A DNA stretch of 64,000 bases from Vigna angularis (GCF_016808095.1 NC_068976.1:35733871-35797870); one strand, 5' to 3'; positions 1 to 10,070 are shown, counted from the stretch's first letter. Made by a program: numbers and translations. Notes: generated by a model from the letters alone, not told the origin.

Positions 1-777
1 AGGAGGCACTCTTGGTCCAGCTTGCACACGGCATCCAGCCACCGAGATAGAGAAGAGTTCATTCATTGGCTGGAATGTACACGGAATTGAAGAAGAAGAC
101 AAGATTAAGAGGGCCCAACCTTATTCATGTTTGGAAATTTCCAGGAGCAAATGGTGGAGGAAATTCAGGAAACAAAGGGCTGCTAGGAGACAAAACAAAA
201 CGGGAAAGCTGGCTTAAAATAAGAAGGCTACACCGAGAAAAGGGGAAGAATGTCTCGGTCTAGAGGCATATAAATCAGTAGCAGCAGATGATAGAAAGAC
301 ACGGCCTTGAGGCCTGGAAGGGGTCACGTTTCCTTCTCTTCCAGGAGCTCTCCCTCTCAGATTTCTATTATGTGAAACAGTGCAAAATTGTAGTTTTATT
401 TCTGAGTGTAGTAGAAGGGTGTTACAGTTTACTCGTTTTACATGTACTCTTCAAGAATTTTATTTCAAGTGTTGTTTGATAAATTTCTTTTTCAATTAAG
501 TGTTTTTATTTCTACTGTCTCTTTTATTTTACCGTTTATTATTTCATGCATCGTTAAATTTTACCGTTTCTGCATATTTATTGTTCCGTTTTTACCATCT
601 TTTACCGTTCAGTTTTTACAGTCTTAAAATTAATTTCAGTGTTTTTAAATTTTGTTGACTTATTTAAATTCCAGTAATTTTTAATTTTAGTTTACCGCAT
701 TCAAACAAAATCACAAAAACAACCCCCCCCCCTTCGTGTGTAAAATCTGAGACTGAACCACATAAATTGGTCCTTGA
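1..777. other. Unassigned repeat-like sequence with LTR-like features
   Basis: No convincing coding region. The stretch contains a TATA-like motif (CATATAAAT near 269), then a T-rich segment with repeated TTTTACCGTT-type words (about 510-620), and ends in a run of C (722-732). This resembles the promoter and R/U5 part of an LTR, but I found no partner repeat in the window and no target-site duplication, so the family and orientation stay open. Confidence 0.3.
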
Positions 778-1469
778 AACATCAACATCAGAACTAGGAG
801 AGTAAAGATGGTGGCATTTGAAGTTCTGATGTTGATGTTCCTCTTGCTTTCATCACACCAACTTATCTTCAGCAACTTCCTAGCCACCATCTTTACTCTC
901 CTTGAATAAGGAGCCTCAATCTCAATAACTTTAATCACCTATAACTTGTTCTTGTATCTCACTGGTGAACTAGCTTCTCTTCATTATTTGCCTTCTTCAT
1001 CTACTATTGGCAGTCTTCTCTACTTCCAAACCTTAAAAGAAAGATTCTAATTGCACTTGAAGTCTGGTGCTCAGGGCCCTCAATGGGGCGCCCAGGCAGT
1101 GATGCGTGGCATCCTGCGCTGAGGCCCTTTAAGGGGCAACCAGGGACCTTCTTTAACCTTCTTCTCTTTCTGATGATCTTGTGCTTCTAGTACAAATTTT
1201 TGGATTTAATCCTGCAGAAACTAAAGAACACTACACTAGAGCACCTAATTAGCACCAACAGATAAATAATATAAAATTAAAGATAAAACAAAAAATTAAA
1301 GATAAAACGATAAAAATAAAATATAAAAAGATTAAAAGATTAAAAGATTAAAAGATAAGAATAAGAGATAAAAAGATAAAAAGATAAATTAAAGATAAAG
1401 TCTAATCAGTTAAGAATCACACAAAAGTATAGTTTAAACCATGAGTCCCCAACAACGGCACCAAAAACT
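778..1469 (-). mobile_element. Remnant of Athila-like internal region (element A)
   Basis: This sits directly inside the PBS end of the A LTR. The 840-1000 part resembles the non-coding internal region of element D at about 48740-48900 (both have the CATCACACCAACT word followed by similar text). The A-rich AAAGATTAAAAGATAA-type tract at 1260-1400 corresponds to the 5' leader A-rich tracts of B (9780-10020) and D (51280-51440). No gag or pol frame survives here. The left part folds into a quasi-palindrome (see findings). The left boundary is not defined. Confidence 0.5.
1446..1463 (-). other. Primer-binding site of element A (tRNA-Asp type, degenerate)
   Basis: The plus strand reads TCCCCAACAACGGCACCA, which differs at three positions from the plant tRNA-Asp 3' end including CCA (TCCCCGGCAACGGCGCCA). 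It lies 6 nt from the TG that begins the adjacent LTR on the plus strand, the expected position for a minus-oriented element. tRNA-Asp priming is typical of the Athila lineage. Confidence 0.7.
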
Positions 1470-2124
1470 TGTTAAGATGTCGGCAAGTGTACCGAATCGT
1501 ATCAAGTAATATAAAATGGTAAGACCAAGTATCGTATCCCAAAGGACTCACGACACTAAACAGTTATGTGATTACTCAACTAATTAAGACTTTTGAAGAA
1601 AAATTTAGGGTTTTTGAATGCAAAACAAGAAAGAAAATATGAATGCAAATTGATCAATTTAGGCTAAACACTAGAATGAATGGATGAAGTTGAAAATATG
1701 AGATGAATATGTTGTTGGGGTTTAGATTTCACCTAATATACTCTCACGCATATAAGAATTCATCTTCTTCATTCAATTGTTAACATCACTTTCTAAATTA
1801 CTTAAAACCCGATGTCTCGGTGAAAAAAGCCTATCCTTAATTACTAGATCACAATGTCTTGTATCACTAGTAATTAATTCTGCATTACGATTAGAAGCTT
1901 AAGATGACATAACTCATATCTCTATGTCTAGGCAATACTGCTTTTGTGAGAAAATTCTCCAGATCTAGGTTTCCCCGTATGTGTCCATATCACGAAAACC
2001 AATTATCATGTCATGAATGAGTTAAACATAACAAGCATAGAGCAAAGAAGAATAGTCCTAACAATTGATGAAAGAAGCATAAATAAATAAGAATCAATTC
2101 AAATACATGAGAGTTTAGAGGTTA
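1470..2124 (-). repeat. 5' LTR of Athila-like element A, first segment (split by element C)
   Basis: The LTR begins TGTTAAGATGTCGG just outside the PBS and runs to the insertion site of element C. It continues at 23650 after the C insertion; the two pieces total about 1.29 kb. It shares landmark words with the B and D LTRs (CGGCAAGTGT, ACCGAATCGT, CCAAAGGACTCACG, TATGTTGTTGGGG, CCCCGTATGTGTCC), so A, B and D form one superfamily. Its divergence from B and D and its position as host of C make it the oldest layer of the nest. Confidence 0.75.
2120..2124. repeat. Target-site duplication GGTTA, left of element C
   Basis: GGTTA immediately precedes the TGTAACATCCC terminus of element C and is repeated at 23645-23649 right after the CTCACA terminus. 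Removing C and one copy rejoins the A LTR smoothly when compared with the homologous parts of the B and D LTRs. Confidence 0.93.
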
Positions 2125-2611
2125 TGTAACATCCCAAAATATAGTAATTACCATAATCAGAATTAATTACATTAAGCTAATAAAGCAGTGCAGTCTTACA
2201 AATAAACCGAACGAGCGTAAAGAGTCGAACGGCATAAACACACAGAAATAACGAGCGCGATAAAATACAGAAGTTCAGAGACGAACGGTCTTACAAAACT
2301 ATGACCGAACGTCCACAATTAAACTTAACAAAACTAAAATACACATGCGAGCGCTCTAAGGCTCGGCTTTAACTTCCACATCCACCAGGTTAGCGTCTTC
2401 CAAATTTTCTTCTTCTAGCACTTCTTCAAGTGACGCGCCTCCATCTGCTCACATCCACACGGATGATCATTGCAAGGATAGGACGAACGTACATATACAA
2501 GGCGACAACACAAGGAAAACGAAAGGGTAAGCTTAAGTAATTTAATTCATACTTCAACATATTCATCAACATTTCAAATCAAACAAACACATAACTTCAA
2601 TATATAACCAC

Positions 2612-2616
<5 letters not shown>

Positions 2617-2689
<73 letters not shown>
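2617..2689. repeat. (TA)n microsatellite within C 3' LTR
   Basis: Uninterrupted AT/TA dinucleotides for about 73 bp. The homologous site in the partner LTR has about 16 bp and the E LTR (about 57145-57160) is also short, so this array expanded after C inserted. Confidence 0.97.
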
Positions 2690-2690
<1 letters not shown>

Positions 2691-3409
2691 TAGACCGACC
2701 GTCCGGACTGTATGAATCTGTGTAGTTACAAGCGTCCTTGCACCCGAGTGGTGTAGTAACTGGGATACACCAAACAGTTGCCACTCGAGGTCAGTCCGTT
2801 CTTACGTCGCCCATGTTAACTTATGGACTAAGGACCTCCTGTCGTTCCCACACATGACATACTTCCTCTACATGAAGATAGTATTCACGGAACATCAGGA
2901 TGGACAGCGAGTCTTAACTTATCCACAGTCATACTTTACCAAATTTAATATCAAATATATATATATAAGTCGTCCCTCCATGGAACGCTCGTTCAAATAC
3001 CAGAATCACAATTTCAGTTCTTATACGGTTCGCACCACTTAATACTTCCTTTTATTTACATTTTCATTCTATGTTCCACTTCCATAAAAAGACGAGCGTT
3101 CAATCCTCTACACAACGAGGACGAACGTGACTTTCGCGAGAATCAGTTAAATGAACCGACTCTTAGCGATATAATATAAATGATTCAGAATAATTTGGAT
3201 TTAAAAACCTTAGACTAAATTCACAAGAATAAAGATACAACAAGACGAATATTTATTACTCTGAGGACAAGTGTTTAACAAGATCGACCGCCAGTCAATA
3301 ACCGAAAGCGAATATTTATTTACTGATAATTTGAGACGAACGCTAATTACGTACGTTCTGCAATTCAAAGGTATGGACGAGCGTTCGGTATAAGACCGTA
3401 CACTTCTCA

Positions 3410-3583
3410 GGACGAACGCTAAATATAAGACCGAGCGCTATTTAGGACGAACGCTCAATATAAGACCGAGCGCTATTTAGGACGAACGCTCAATATAAGA
3501 CCGAGCGCTATTTAGGACGAACGCTCAGTGTAAGACCGAGCGCTACTTAAGACGAACGCTCAGTGTAAGACCGAGCGCTACAG
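3410..3583. repeat. 35-bp tandem repeat array in C 3' LTR, five units
   Basis: Units start at 3410, 3445, 3480, 3515 and about 3550. Each has GACGAACGCTC, an AATATAA or AGTGTAA spacer, then GACCGAGCGCTA. CGCTC and GAGCG within a unit are inverted repeats. The array lies inside the LTR, so it is a candidate regulatory or structural array of this family. Confidence 0.92.
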
Positions 3584-4473
3584 TTTTACAAATATAATGA
3601 ATAATAATTTAATTTAATTTACAAGATTACCACTAGGTTGAGCCGAACGCTCAACATAGTATTTCATGGGACGCTCGTTCAATTTCCGAACTCTTCTCAA
3701 ATAAAAGAATTCCTTTTTAAGCAATTGACTAGAAACCGAACGGTGTAAGACCGTACGATGACGAACGTAATTTTATCATAGGCAGGCTTATCAGCTTCCG
3801 ATTTTTCATCTATTTTACTCAACATTTCTCACCATTTAATTCTCATACTTTATAGAATTCATATTAACAACTCATACCATACAATAATCAACCAGTATCT
3901 AATTCATACATATCAATCCACACATACCATATTCACTCAGGCATAACAGCGATCGTTCAGGCATACTCAAACACAGCATACATCTCATACATTTTATTTC
4001 TATCATGCTCGCACACAATCATATACGTATGAACTAAATTATTAAGCTTCCCTTACCTGGATAGCAGTGTACTCCCAAAGAGCAAGATTTAGTGCTTCCT
4101 CTAACAACGTCCTACCCTCAGGTTTCGCTCAATAATTCCCAGTGGTGAGTTACAGTAGAGAGAAGGTGAACTGGTTTTAGAGAGAAGTTAGAGAAAATGA
4201 AAAGTTTTGGTTCTGAGGAAGAAGATGAGTGGTGCAGGTGAGTGGAAGAATTTTTCGAAAAAGTCATTTTGTTTAATTCCACGTTCGTTCAGACGAACGT
4301 CTCCCAAGCCGACACCTGCACACCTACTCTGACTTCAGAAGCTTCCAACGTGACAAGTGGCGCTCGTGCATGCAGCGTTTAGTGCGTTTTTAATGCACTG
4401 GACGTGTGGTGCGGTGCATTTATGGAAGCAGCCAGGTGACTCAGCAGTGTAATAATGACAGATTTGACATTAA

Positions 4474-4819
4474 TTATGGTTTAAATTTCCGAGATCTCAC
4501 ATTCCACCTATCTACAAAAAAATTTTCGACCTCGAAAATTAAAGACTCACCGGGAAATAGATTAGGATATAAGTCCTTCATGGCGCTCTCAACTTCCCAC
4601 GTTGAATCACCAGTCTTAGCGTCCCACACCATCTTCACCAAACGAACGTCCTTGCCTTTGTAGTACTTGGTGCGGCTATCTTCTATACGGACTGGATGCA
4701 GTTCCAACGTTCGGTCTGGACGAAGCTGAATGTCTTCCAACTCTAGTACATGTGATGGATTCGCTATATACTTCCGAAGTTGAGAAACGTGGAAAATGGG
4801 GTGAAGGTTTGATAGTTGG
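4474..4819 (-). pseudogene. Element C polyprotein, C-terminal part (chromodomain-like), severed by B
   Basis: Continuation of the C gag-pol frame beyond the B insertion. The segment begins within the post-integrase region (HPIFHVSQLRKY words) and contains the KMVWDAKTGDSTWEVE stretch typical of the chromodomain-like tail of plant chromoviruses, thought to aid targeting to heterochromatin. It keeps the same frame as the main part at 16669-20966: the two lengths, with one TSD copy removed, sum to a multiple of three. The frame runs past the internal/LTR border and stops inside the LTR at 4474, whereas copy E has a TAG just before its LTR. Confidence 0.88.
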
Positions 4820-4824
4820 GGCGG
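4820..4824. repeat. Target-site duplication GGCGG, left of element B
   Basis: GGCGG precedes the TGATGG terminus of B and recurs at 16669-16673 after TGTTATCA. The uninterrupted homologous site in copy E (near 59550) has a single GGCGG, which confirms a clean insertion. Confidence 0.96.
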
Positions 4825-6145
4825 TGATGGACAAATTTGTAAGCACCAAAATATGATGTCACAAACTTGTTTCACAATCGGCAAGTATGACCGAATCGTT
4901 CAAGTAATAAACTTGGTAAGACCAAGTATCGTTCTTCCCAAAGGACTCACGGCCTAGTTTAGTTGTGTGGTTTGTTGATTAGCTAAGACTTAAGGACGAA
5001 ATAATTGGATTATATTATGCAAGACGAAAAACTAAACATGTATGCATGGAGTTTGATCAATGGCAAAGACAAAAGATAAACACTTTCAATGAAATATATG
5101 AATGAATATGTTGTTGGGGGTCAATTTCATCTCATCCACTCTCATACATTTTAGGAATTCAACATTCAAATCATCATTGTTAATGCCACTCTCTAAAGTA
5201 CCATTCTAGATGGCTTCTCCCTAATCAAATAGTTCATACAATTCCTAGCATTCCTAATGATTAGTTCATAAACGCAGGAGCTTAACGACAACCAATATAA
5301 TATTGTCAGTATAATATTGGGAGAAATTCCCCGGATCTAGACTTCCCCGTACGTGTCCGTATCGACAAAACCAATAATCATGCATTAGAATGAGTTAAAC
5401 AATGCAAGCATTAAGCAAAGAGGAAAAACCCTAACTAATGATGAAAGAAAGCATAAGTCTTAATTTAAAGATGCAAGCATAAATTCCATATATGAGAGCT
5501 TCAAGAGATTACATTGATTCCCCAACAAACATACAAGGTTTAGTTCACCATATTCATGGTGAACCTAGATGAATTACAATGAAAGTATGAAAGAATAAAC
5601 CCTGAAAAGGTGAAGAGGTAGCCTGAGCATCCAAGATCCTCCTTCAAAGGGGTGGAAGAGAGAGTGTTTGCCTTCGTTCTGCCAAAGATATCTAACCCTA
5701 GGACGTGCAAGTCCTTATATACTATTCTAGAGTTACAAAAGATTACAAAAGCCCAAGCCCAAAAAGTGCCGCTCAGCGGTAAATACCGCTCAGCGGTGAC
5801 CTCGCTTCACTTTTCTTCCCCTCAGCGGCCAGTTTGCCCCTCAGCGTGACTCCCGCAACCTCCTGAGTGCCGCTCAGCGGTAAAATGCCGCTGAGCGGTG
5901 CCTTCGACTTCTCTTTTTGCACTCTTTCTTGTCTTTTCTAATGTCATCTCTCTCCTTCTTCACTTCTTTCACCAAATTCACCTTAAAACCTGCACAAAAA
6001 CACTTAAATCAAGCATAAACCTGTCCAGCTCTCTTATTTCTGAAAATATAGATAAAATGCATGATTTCAAGCTAGTTTCTAAGTCTAAAGGTTGCTTTTA
6101 GTATCAATTTTAAGCATGAAAATAACAGTTTTTCAACTGTTATCA
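4825..6145 (-). repeat. Element B LTR copy 1 (3' LTR, 1321 bp)
   Basis: Starts TGATGGACAAATTTG and ends CAACTGTTATCA on the plus strand, giving TG...CA ends. A TATA-like motif (minus strand GTATATAAG, 5714-5722) marks the probable promoter. Four copies of the palindrome CCGCTNAGCGG lie just downstream in transcription orientation (5769-5779, 5786-5796, 5870-5880, 5888-5898 on plus-strand coordinates). Confidence 0.93.
5714..5722 (-). promoter_or_regulatory. LTR TATA box, element B copy 1
   Basis: On the minus strand the LTR reads GTATATAAG. The same motif is at +5270 and +10540 in the other LTRs and at 42623-42630 in the solo LTR. Transcription would start roughly 25-35 bases further down the minus strand. 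Only the motif is visible; use as a promoter is inferred. Confidence 0.55.
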
Positions 6146-8046
6146 CAACCCCAAACTTAGAACTTTGCTTGTCCTCAAGCAAACAAAATGTAACTCCATC
6201 TCCAACCAATTCATATGATGATTCACTCCTTCAAAAATCCTCTTTTTCAAGATAAGTAACAACTTCACTCAAACTTATGACCAAGAGTTCATTCAAGATG
6301 TGCACATGCTTTAGTGTTCACAAAGTCATTTAAATTCCAACAAATGCTATTTTTCATGAATGATCAATCAATTAAGCATGGATGTTCATGTGCTTATGGA
6401 ATATTTCCTCACTAGGTAAAGTGTTTCACTCAACACACAAGTGTATAAGAGGTAAAGTGTTTCACTCCTTCACTCTACTATCACAATGTCACATGAATCA
6501 ACTTTGCCTTTCATTTTACCACAATCAAAAACATTCACAAGCATGCATCATCACAAGGACTTTTCAATGGCTTATAATGTGGCTGGGCTAACAAGAAAAT
6601 TGGTTTTTCTGGATCACAAAATCCTTGAGTTAAGAGAATCATAACAACACAATCATCTTATTCATTCCCAACTTTCTTTTACCTTTGCATTTGCATTGAG
6701 CTTTACTTCTTTTTCTTTTCTCTTTGCATATTCTTACTTTTTAGCTCTTAGCTCAATGCTTTTCTTTTCATGTTTTCCCAACAACCCCAAACTTGAACAT
6801 TTAACAATACCATACAAGATCTTCTACTTAACTCAAGGTAAAGATTTTCAATCAAAGGTTTTCAGTGTATGTTCAAGGCTAAGGGTTCAAAAGATAGAAC
6901 ACAACGTGTTCTCTTTTAGTAGGCTAGTTTTATGAATTTGGCCAATAAAAAGGGTTCCAACAAATGGCCTTGATCACATGATGCAAAACAAGCAATTGAT
7001 TCAATCATAGAAAACCTAGGCAAAATCATTCATGCTTTCAAAGTAATAGCATTCAATCATACCAAAAACTCTGGAGCTCAAAACCTCACATATAAGCTCA
7101 TTCACATTTGACATACACATCCTGCTTAATCTCACAATCACAATCATAATATCATGCATTTGTTCACAAAGCTTGTGAATCACCTGTATAAGCATTTTAA
7201 TGTGCACATCTATCTCAACATCAATCAATCAATAAGCATCATCAAGCAGTACTTATCACACAATCACAGTTAATAGCAAACCATCATAACAAACCAGGTT
7301 TTCAATAGAGTACATCAAACCCTAATCTAAAAACAAAAACAAATAAGTTTAGAAAACTTAAACCGCAAAAGCATAATCATATAATAGCATTCATCAGTAA
7401 ATGCTATCTCAGCTCCTCATCAGTCTAAGCTGTCCTCTGTATCTTCCTCCTCTCCTTCTTCTTGGATCTTATAGTCTTGATTCTTTTAGCATGATGAGGA
7501 GGCCATCCCTGCATCAAACTTAATTCACAAAACCAAAAGATACATTGTTAAGCATTAGTAAACCACAATGAAGAAATCAGCCCCTTCAATGATGCTCTCT
7601 CCCAACCCCAAACTTAGATGGAAAACTAGTGAGCAAGTGAGTGGAAGGGAGATTTTCTAAAGAGGGATGAGGGAAAAGTTGTAGAGAACCTTTGAAAAGG
7701 TATGTAGGAGTGTGTGTGCAGAGAAGAGTCTGAAAATAAAAGCATTTGCACAGCTTAGGGTATAAAAATACCCTAATGGGCTCGGGTTCCACTAAGGGGA
7801 ACTAAAGCTCATTCTGCGAGAGTACCGCTCAGCGGTAAGTTGCCGCTCAGCGGCACTTTCGTGATGTGCTCTTCTCCTTCTTTTCTTAACCTACGTGCCT
7901 CCTAGACATGCCCCTCATTGGTTCCCTGCAATTCAATGTTTAAAAATGCATATGCAAACCCTAACTAAAATAAACAAACAAAAAACAATCAATCAACTGG
8001 GTTGCCTCCCAGGTAGCGCTTGTTTAACGTCACGAGCCTGACCCAA
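6146..8046 (-). other. Non-coding internal region of B copy 1, 3' half
   Basis: About 1.9 kb with no frame resembling a retroelement protein. It opens beside the LTR with CAACCCCAAAC, the complement of a G-rich polypurine-tract-like stretch. An AGGTAAAGTGTTTCACT direct repeat occurs twice near 6414-6470, and two CCGCTCAGCGG palindromes lie at 7824-7834 and 7842-7852. It is colinear with D (45083-48520) except that the roughly 1.2-kb ORF of D is missing: near 7430 only a short remnant of its 3' end remains. Confidence 0.75.
7997..8046 (-). repeat. Athila-type GGGAGGCAACCC motif, first copy in B unit 1
   Basis: The plus strand has CTGGG-TTGCCT-CCCAG (7997-8012), a 5-bp stem with a 6-nt loop, followed by AGCGCTTGTTTAACGTCACGAGC and GACCCA. 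From memory, a GGGAGGCAACCCA word of this kind recurs in Athila-lineage internal regions. A second copy lies at 8278-8336, and the hairpin array sits between the two. Confidence 0.65.
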
Positions 8047-8054
8047 AATCCACC

Positions 8055-8195
8055 AACACCCATTAGTAGGTGTTTCAAACTTACCAGCACCCATCAGTAG
8101 GTGCAAAATCTTCTCACCAACACCCATCAGTAGGTGTTACAAACTTAGTATCCTTCAGTAGATACTTAACCACCTAGCATCCTTTAGTAGATGCT
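8055..8195 (-). repeat. Array of five short hairpins with co-varying stems (B unit 1)
   Basis: Five units share an 8-nt loop (CATTAGTA, CATCAGTA, CATCAGTA, CTTCAGTA, CTTTAGTA) while stem sequences differ yet stay complementary: AACACC/GGTGTT (8055-8074), GCACC/GGTGC (8087-8104), AACACC/GGTGTT (8119-8138), AGTATC/GATACT (8147-8166) and AGCATC/GATGCT (8176-8195). The array lies just 3' of gag in the transcript. Function unknown; an RNA structural role is inferred from the compensated stems. Confidence 0.8.
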
Positions 8196-8239
8196 GGATC
8201 CAACAAAATATTCACAAAATAATATCCACAAATTAAAAA

Positions 8240-9709
8240 TTACAAAACCAAATCAAAAGGCAAAAGTTTGTAAATCACTGGGTTGCCTCCCAGCAAGCGC
8301 TCTTTTAACGTCATTAGCTTGACCCAGTAAAGCTCAAGTTCCTTCTTCTTTTTCTTCTTTCTACTGAACTTCTTCAGAAATTTGATCAAACCAGGAACTT
8401 GTTGCAGTGTCTCAATCATAGGAACTTTAATCTCCAATTTCTTGAAGATTTCCATAAAGCACTCAAATTCCTTCTTCCTATGATACTTCTTTGGATGGGG
8501 ACGAGATTTTTCATATGATTCTTTATTTTTTTCTCTCGTCCTCTTTCTCTTTTCTCTCACTTTCTTTTTTTCTTTTCTTTTTCTACTCACCTTCTCAATC
8601 TTCACACAAATTTTCTCTTCTTCTTTCTCTTCTCTCTCTTTTCTCTCTTCTTTTTCCAACTCAACTTTTTCAACATTTACACTCACTAGCTCTTGACACT
8701 CTCCCCTGGGGTTAACCTCAGTATTAGCCCCAAAATCCGTGTCAGGCCTTTCTTCCAACTGCTTGGTAATCTGCCCCATTTGAATCTTCAAGTTCTTAAT
8801 AGTAGCTTCAGTGCTCTTTTGAGAAGATTCAGTTTTCTGTATAAATTGCTGAAGAATTTCTTCCAACCTTATTGATCTTTCATTAAGTATAGAAATTTGT
8901 TGCCATAAGGTTGGTTGCTGCTGCTGCTTATTAAATTGACCAGCTTGCCCAGTTTGCCCTTGACTAATGCTTGGGTGTGGTTTCCACCCTTGATTGTAGT
9001 TCCCTTGACGGTGTTGATTGGTCATGTATTTTACATCCTCCATTGCTTCTACTGAAAAGGCACATTGACCATTGATATGGTCGCCTCCACATAATTCGCA
9101 CAACTGGGATTGTACCTGTGCAGCAGTCTTCAACTCTTTGGGTAGTTGTGCAAGTATCTTTGTGAGATTCTCCAATTGTTGAGTTAGTATCTTGTTCTGA
9201 GCTAGCAAGGCATCATTGGATTGCATCTGCAGAACTCCTTTTTGTTGAATAGGAGCTCCTCTTTCACTGTTCCACTTATTGTCATTAGTAGTCATGCTTT
9301 CAATTATTTCTGTGGCTTCCTCTGGAGTCTTCCATTTGATATTGCCTCCAGCTGAGGCGTCAAGCATCATCATGGTTTGTAAACCAAGACCTCCAAGGAA
9401 GATTAGGACTACTTCTCCTTCGTTAAATCCATGCGTGGGAGTCTTTCTTAATAGGCTTTTGTACCTGTCCCATGCATGCCCCAGTGATTCTTCCATGCCT
9501 TGTCTAAATGAAGAGATCTCCTGCTTCCCTTTGTTGATTTTAAAGCTTTGTTGCTGCCATTGTTGTTGTGGTTGGTTCTCAAATTGTCCGGCAGCTTGCC
9601 AAAATTGGCTTTGATCCATGCTTGAGTCATGTTCCCACCAGTGGTTGAGATTACTTTGGTAGAATTGAGTGCCTATTAAATTCTTGTTCGAATTGCATCC
9701 TGCAAACAT
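8240..9709 (-). CDS. Truncated Athila-type gag-like protein, element B unit 1
   Basis: About 489 residues from the first ATG at 9709 (the open frame extends three codons upstream). The middle shows Athila gag words (HAWDRYKSLLRKTPTHGF, LDASAGGNIKWKTPEEA) and a CCHC zinc knuckle, CELCGGDHINGQC, at about residues 204-216. A long Lys/Glu-rich segment follows. The FMEIFKKLEIKVP segment resembles the conserved gag-protease linker of Athila elements, but the frame ends before any protease motif. Compared with D gag, most of the N-terminal capsid half is missing and replaced by a short Gln-rich stretch. It may bind and package element RNA; enzymes must come from elsewhere. Confidence 0.85.
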   Translation of the reverse strand: MFAGCNSNKNLIGTQFYQSNLNHWWEHDSSMDQSQFWQAAGQFENQPQQQWQQQSFKINKGKQEISSFRQGMEESLGHAWDRYKSLLRKTPTHGFNEGEVVLIFLGGLGLQTMMMLDASAGGNIKWKTPEEATEIIESMTTNDNKWNSERGAPIQQKGVLQMQSNDALLAQNKILTQQLENLTKILAQLPKELKTAAQVQSQLCELCGGDHINGQCAFSVEAMEDVKYMTNQHRQGNYNQGWKPHPSISQGQTGQAGQFNKQQQQPTLWQQISILNERSIRLEEILQQFIQKTESSQKSTEATIKNLKIQMGQITKQLEERPDTDFGANTEVNPRGECQELVSVNVEKVELEKEERKEREEKEEEKICVKIEKVSRKRKEKKKVREKRKRTREKNKESYEKSRPHPKKYHRKKEFECFMEIFKKLEIKVPMIETLQQVPGLIKFLKKFSRKKKKKKELELYWVKLMTLKERLLGGNPVIYKLLPFDLVL

Positions 9710-9779
9710 TAGGCACAAAACTCTAGAAAATATTTGTTAGCACAAAAAGATATAAGAGAAGATATATATTCAGAGGATA

Positions 9780-10020
9780 AAAGATTCAGAAGATAAAATA
9801 AAATAAGATAGAATAAAATAAAACCTAATCTAAAAATAAAATCTAACCTAATCTAAAAGATAAAATAAAATAAAATAAAATCTAACCTAATCTAAAAGAT
9901 AAAATAAAATAAAATCTAACCTAATCTAAAAGATAAAATAAAATAAAATCTAATCAAATAAAAACCGAAAAAATAAAAACAGAAAAATAAAAACAGAAAA
10001 TAAAATAGAAATTCAAAATT
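9780..10020. repeat. A-rich leader tract with about 30-36 bp repeats (B unit 1)
   Basis: Repeated AAAGATAAAATAAAATAAAA and ATCTAACCTAATCT words make an imperfect tandem array between gag and the PBS, in the 5' leader. Homologous tracts of different length are at 15050-15290, 51280-51440 and, degraded, 1260-1400. Confidence 0.8.
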
Positions 10021-10070
10021 AAAGTCAAAGATAATCAATAATCACACAAATTAACCAGTTAAACCACGAG

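Larger units (their letters stand above)
2125..4501 (-). repeat. Element C 3' LTR (2377 bp)
   Basis: Starts TGTAACATCCC and ends GATCTCACA. It matches the other C LTR closely, with two large differences: a TA microsatellite at 2617-2689 that is much longer than in the partner (21613-21628), and loss of about 206 bp near 4141 that is present at about 23082-23287 in the partner. It contains the 35-bp tandem array at 3410-3583. Confidence 0.93.

Noticed and set aside
720..732. C-run at 722-732 as a polypurine tract of element A
   Set aside because: The sequence to its left does not match the A LTR at 1470/23645, so it cannot be placed as that element's PPT.
2566..2784. Open frames made of Tyr-Ile repeats at 2566-2784 and 27727-28144
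   Set aside because: They are translations of TA microsatellites.
3410..3583. Regular 35-bp repeats resembling a CRISPR array
   Set aside because: No unique spacers; the units are contiguous, lie inside a plant retrotransposon LTR, and occur in each LTR copy.
5652..5849. A 65-codon open frame repeated identically in B LTRs (5652, 10922, and shortened at 16192) and, inverted, in the solo LTR
   Set aside because: Repeated only because it lies in the LTR; antisense to element transcription, no domain, and disrupted by the 17-bp deletion in copy 3.
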